Assembly (NCBI RefSeq): GCF_000169095.1
Contig: NZ_AAVU01000027.1
Span: 1-64,000 of the forward strand
Direction of reading: 5' to 3'
Length of the DNA stretch: 64,000 nucleotides
Source: Lyngbya sp. PCC 8106
GTDB taxonomy: Bacteria > Cyanobacteriota > Cyanobacteriia > Cyanobacteriales > Microcoleaceae
The notes under the pieces are model-generated. The model made no database searches, had not been told where the DNA came from, and saw only the letters and a program-made list of their open reading frames with translations. Of the stretch, positions 61,201 to 64,000 are shown piece after piece; position 1 is the stretch's first letter; the number at the start of each line of letters is the position of its first letter. A program made the translations under genes and the position numbers.

Positions 61201-63568
61201 CTCGCTGAGTTAAACGCTCAATCACAGCTTTTGCTTCACTTTTTGAAAAGTCTTTTAAGTGATAACGAATTTTTTTATCTAGAATATTATTATTAATTGC
61301 ATCTAATTTCACCAAGTTCTCACATTCTAAAAGATAATGAAGATAATCTTCTCTCAATGAGAATACAACTTTCACAAAAGGTAGATCTAAACAAATTCTC
61401 AAAAATTGAGAAAAAGCACAAATTTCTGCTCGAGAATTTACAAAGAAAAATTCTTCAAACTGATCAAATACCAGTACGGTTACTAAATTCCTTTCTCCAT
61501 TCTTATGAAGATTTTTCAAAACAAATGAGTTGGGATTGAGTAAAAAGTCAGAGGGATAGTTTCTGGTTTTTTTCCAGGGCTTATAAGCAGCTTGAGCAAT
61601 TGCTTTTTCCCATTGTTTTTTGATATCATTTTGTGGTTTTCTCGGATAACAATTTTCTTGTGCTAGGATTGCTTTTGTTAACGCTTGTTCAATTTCTTTT
61701 GACCAATGAGTATAGCTCCGAATTACCACAGGTAAAACATGACGAGCGCTCAAACTAATATTCGTTAACGCGGGAACTAATCCGGCATTTACTAATGAGC
61801 TTTTTCCCACTCCTGAACGTCCATGAATAATAATTAGCTTATGATCATCTCTGCCTAATCTTTGCAAGAGATTATGAATATCTTTTTGCCGACAAGATGC
61901 GATAATTTCTTCTGCCATCATCATCTGAGTTTCACCCTTTAAACTCGAAGGATTAACAACCTGTTTAGTCGGCTGAAGTTGATGAGCGCCAATAAACGCT
62001 CTAAACCCATATTGATGCTCAATCTCTCGTTGTTTTTTCTTGATTCTAAATGCTTTTAAATATTGACCTTTTTCGTAGTAAATTGAACGTAACTCTGCTA
62101 AAATATTAATATATAAATGAGGATCATATTCAGGTTCCGTTCCCGCTTGAGCCTGTTCTAAGACCTCAACCGCCTCATCCCATCGTCCTAGATTTTTGGT
62201 ACTTCGAGCTAACAGCAAAAGATACACACTACGACTCGAAACGGGTTCAGATGTTGGTAAAATAGTTAACGCCAGTCGAGTCAGTTTATCGGCTTTTAAC
62301 CATTGAGAATGTTGTAAACTCACTTCTGCCATAAACCCATAATCTTTCGCAAGCTGACGAGGTGTACCATAGGTGAGGTGCATTTTTAATACTCGTTGGG
62401 CGAAGGTTTGTAACTCATCCCACTTTTGCAGACGTTGTAACAATTCCCCCATATAAGACATCACACCTGCTACTAAATCAGGTCGTCCAGCCTGTTCAAA
62501 TACTTGCTGACATTGTTCTAAACTGACTTGTGCTTTCCCTAATAATGTTTGACTCAAACCCGGATTTCGAGCGGCTTGTAAACGGTAAGTGAGAGCAATA
62601 TAAAACAGCACAATTCCCTGATATTTAATCAGAGATTGTTGCTCATCTAAATCACTAGAATCAGGATGAATCTGCTGAGATTCTGTAATAGAATTGATAT
62701 CTATAGAATCTTCAACAATGACTTCCCATTTAATCAATTGATGATCACGAACCCGACTTTTTTCCTCTGAGCGACTGCTATCATAATGCAGCAATGCCAT
62801 AAAGCTTTTTTGGTAATGAATTCGAGCAATATCACTTTGATCACTTGCATCTCGGTCTTGGCCCCAAATAAACTCCCGACAGGCTTCTAAAGTGGGTTCC
62901 AACTCATAACCCCGATGTTGTAAGTCTCGCCAAGTCGATTCTAGTTCGCGCCGACGTCGAGAACCGGGAGAAAAATCATAGTTCTGTTGGGGAGAGTGGG
63001 GAAAAGAAATCGAATATTGAGTGGCAAGTTCCCCTTCTTTGATTTTTAGTTCAGCGCAGGAAAAGAGAATATTTGCTTGCTGTTGGAGATATTCAATCAG
63101 TTCACAGGTTGCGAGTTCAAATTTAAGCGTTGCTGCTGCCCAACTTTTGAAATCTGGGGCTAATCGAATTAATTTAGTCGCGACTTCATCGGTAATCCAC
63201 ATAATTAACGGAAAAGTAAAGTGTTTCCGAAATTCATCTCGAACTTGATTGGTAGAATTGAGTAAATGATCAAGAGAGGTAACTGTTTCTAACCCTAAAA
63301 CCATCAAGGCAGTCGGAGGTTCATTTTGAATCGCTGAATATAAAGTTGTGTAAAGAGTTTCAACTGATTCTGGCAAGGTTAATTCTTGAATCGGAATCGG
63401 GGATTTTTGTTGTAATTGTTTGATTAGTTTGAGTTGGAGACTGGAATAGTTACATCGCACTAAAATTAGAGAAAATTGTCCTTGAGATAAAGCGATTGAC
63501 CGCATCAATCGAGTTAGAAATTTCTCGTTGTGGGTGGCAGTTTGTTCGGAGGTATATAGAGTATCCAT
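58250..63568 (-). CDS. Giant STAND-like NTPase with TPR-like and 14 WD40 repeats
   Basis: Start chosen at 63568 (MDTLYTSEQTATHN), giving 1772 aa. Order: N-terminal domain of unknown type (about 1-160), a TPR-like helical region (about 200-520), an NTPase domain with Walker A GRSGVGKSSLVNAG (near 580) and Walker B LVFDQFEEFFF (near 700), a hydrophobic segment (near 960, LLGLAVITAIGLAF), then 14 WD40 units (GHxxxV...FSPDG...DxTVKLW) that would form two seven-bladed propellers. Unit 9 carries a 45-residue insertion. STAND proteins are switches that assemble on sensing; bacterial members include antiviral sensors. No effector domain was recognised at the N-terminus. Confidence 0.9.
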   Translation of the reverse strand: MDTLYTSEQTATHNEKFLTRLMRSIALSQGQFSLILVRCNYSSLQLKLIKQLQQKSPIPIQELTLPESVETLYTTLYSAIQNEPPTALMVLGLETVTSLDHLLNSTNQVRDEFRKHFTFPLIMWITDEVATKLIRLAPDFKSWAAATLKFELATCELIEYLQQQANILFSCAELKIKEGELATQYSISFPHSPQQNYDFSPGSRRRRELESTWRDLQHRGYELEPTLEACREFIWGQDRDASDQSDIARIHYQKSFMALLHYDSSRSEEKSRVRDHQLIKWEVIVEDSIDINSITESQQIHPDSSDLDEQQSLIKYQGIVLFYIALTYRLQAARNPGLSQTLLGKAQVSLEQCQQVFEQAGRPDLVAGVMSYMGELLQRLQKWDELQTFAQRVLKMHLTYGTPRQLAKDYGFMAEVSLQHSQWLKADKLTRLALTILPTSEPVSSRSVYLLLLARSTKNLGRWDEAVEVLEQAQAGTEPEYDPHLYINILAELRSIYYEKGQYLKAFRIKKKQREIEHQYGFRAFIGAHQLQPTKQVVNPSSLKGETQMMMAEEIIASCRQKDIHNLLQRLGRDDHKLIIIHGRSGVGKSSLVNAGLVPALTNISLSARHVLPVVIRSYTHWSKEIEQALTKAILAQENCYPRKPQNDIKKQWEKAIAQAAYKPWKKTRNYPSDFLLNPNSFVLKNLHKNGERNLVTVLVFDQFEEFFFVNSRAEICAFSQFLRICLDLPFVKVVFSLREDYLHYLLECENLVKLDAINNNILDKKIRYHLKDFSKSEAKAVIERLTQRAKFELEPALIDALVQDLADEQGEVRPIELQVVGAQLQEEGGQGITTFAQYKQLGKNPKAELIKHSIEQVIEDCGKENEDAAWDVLFALTDEKFTRPIKTRRELITAIHSHNKFDLSKDLEQPVSFIDVILESGLLLRQREKTCIRETSLPENRYQLLHDYLVLPIRQRYAIKEQQRRTEIHQRLRQAQVAKKEAEAALQKMSQQQLIHRNRVLKQLLGLAVITAIGLAFTAKIAYKQKQLANIATLTAASDALFFSHQKFDAIMESLRAAQRLRQLKQLSLINFDLQNTESSIAATLQQAVYGIHELNRLEGHNEVVWDVSFSPDGNVIASGSVDKAIKLWTPKGKLLNTLKGHQKSITSVSFSPNAQMIASSSQDQTVKLWKLGQDTQIAAIPITLRGHGDIVSSVSFSPDGQIIASASEDKTVKLWSLEGQLLRTITAHYSPLNWVSFSPKGDVIATAGNDGTARLLTPRGRLLKTLRHSSSDQSKVYTVTFSPDGELIATVGSDRTIKLWNRQGRLLKILWGHEQIIYGVEFSPDSQMIATASGDKTVKLWSRDGELLRTFEGHGDQVTNVSFSPDGKILASSSYDKKVKLWRIEDIPLKLLEGHQDRVLGVSFSPDGQILASASQDQTVKLWSRSGTLLQTLKGYQDRVSAISFSPDGQLLATVSYDNRVKLWRITPDPKQAQQRDHFLWTYTSLREQLYFRSFYFPLRGSIEFDQSLLQSEASVFHPLSTVNTWTAHSDSLMSVSFSPNSQFIVTGSKDKTVKLWTPEGRLLQTFVGHQGWVNSVSFSPDGRMIASASDDGTVKLWNLQGKLLKTIMAHNAYVLGVSFSPDGHTIASAGYDNTVKLWSREGILLETLLKGSSDSVTSVVFSPDGHLIASASYDGFVKLWSRHNGTLLKTLLGHQNSVMSISFSPDSRVLASASRDQTVILWNLDLDDLIERACEWVGDYLKYNPYISNEDRSLCQLTEKREEFTGSGN

Positions 63569-63920
63569 AGGATGAGCCGTTTTGCTCAAAATTATCGTAA
63601 AAGTTGACCCTGACTTCAGTTTATTTGATCTCAGCATAAATTATACCGAAGAAAGAAGATCTTAAGCTTCTTCGGATGACTCCTGTTCTTATCCACAAGA
63701 TTGGTTAAGTCTTCTCCTTTTTGATCCAATCAATTGAATACATTTATCCTCAACATCAATAAACTGAAAGTTTTATCGAATGTTAAAGAAAGTATTAATC
63801 AAATTTTATTGGTATGTTTTGTACTTTGTCAAGCTTAGACTTGATTTCAGGATTTAAGACAATTTAGACTAACCTGGTTACACAACAACCAACTCAAACA
63901 AAACCCATAGAGTAGAGAGA
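63569..63920. other. Intergenic region upstream of the STAND gene
   Basis: About 350 AT-rich bases with no repeat or RNA gene seen. The promoter of the giant gene should be here. Confidence 0.4.
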
Positions 63921-64000
63921 CTATCCTCGAAAAGACTGATTTAGCTCTAAAATACCCTTTTTAAATTGTCGAGTTTCCTCTAAAGCCGGATTGATCCCAA
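63921..64000 (-). CDS. C-terminal end of an unidentified protein (cut by window edge)
   Basis: A 25-codon frame enters from the right edge and ends at a TAG (complement of CTA at 63921-63923). The visible tail is GINPALEETRQFKKGILELN then QSFRG. It reads like a protein end, helical and charged, but is too short to identify. Confidence 0.5.
   Translation of the reverse strand, partial: GINPALEETRQFKKGILELNQSFRG

Overview
The window comes from a cyanobacterium, most likely a filamentous one of the Oscillatoriales type; genus and species cannot be fixed. The signs are a phycobilisome-degradation gene (nblA), a high-light-inducible protein (hli), a KaiB-like-domain clock kinase (sasA), a group 2 sigma factor, cyanobacterial families such as DUF760 and DUF2079, scattered HIP1 octamers (GCGATCGC), moderate AT richness and many IS200/IS605-type palindromes.

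Layout. 1-9000 is mostly housekeeping: a NUDIX hydrolase, a CtpA-type protease, ispG, an SDR enzyme, an unusual HEPN-RNase III fusion and valS. 9000-11000 holds a compact three-gene cassette (ParA-like ATPase, a protein with two predicted ribbon-helix-helix units, and a small PD-(D/E)xK-like nuclease). 11000-18700 has a frameshifted secreted protein, a candidate 6S RNA, an SGNH hydrolase and a 1488-residue RTX/Calx-beta/beta-helix exoprotein. 18700-27300 carries pnp, an SNF2 helicase with a SWIM zinc-finger partner, a HAD phosphatase and an Anbu peptidase. 27300-33500 is shaped by IS200/IS605-type tnpB elements: one upstream of anbu and one inside a decayed mutY, with the sigma factor and DUF760 gene between them. 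33500-37000 has sasA, a DUF2079 membrane protein and a small conserved protein. 37000-39200 is a minus-strand tRNA array (10 apparently complete tRNAs plus fragments) that encloses one phage-like gene. 39400-45400 has a cytochrome-b-like membrane protein, a phytol/polyprenol kinase-like protein and a NurA-methyltransferase-restriction endonuclease run. 45500-58150 has hli, a MerR regulator, a CHASE2-GGDEF-EAL protein, dapB with a complete group II intron just behind it, nblA, a third tnpB element, cobH, a tnpB-less derivative element and a TPM-domain protein. 58250-63570 is one giant STAND-TPR-WD40 protein.

How it fits together. Core genes are interleaved with accessory blocks. Mobile DNA is dense: three intact tnpB-only elements of three sequence types, one deletion derivative, one palindrome relic and one retroelement. 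Candidate defence or genome-conflict functions are also frequent: the ParA-RHH-nuclease cassette, the HEPN-RNase III fusion, the restriction-modification genes next to nurA, the STAND protein and the tRNA array. The most promising undescribed items are the ParA-RHH-nuclease cassette and the HEPN-RNase III fusion. All functional calls rest on motif recognition by eye; no database search was run.
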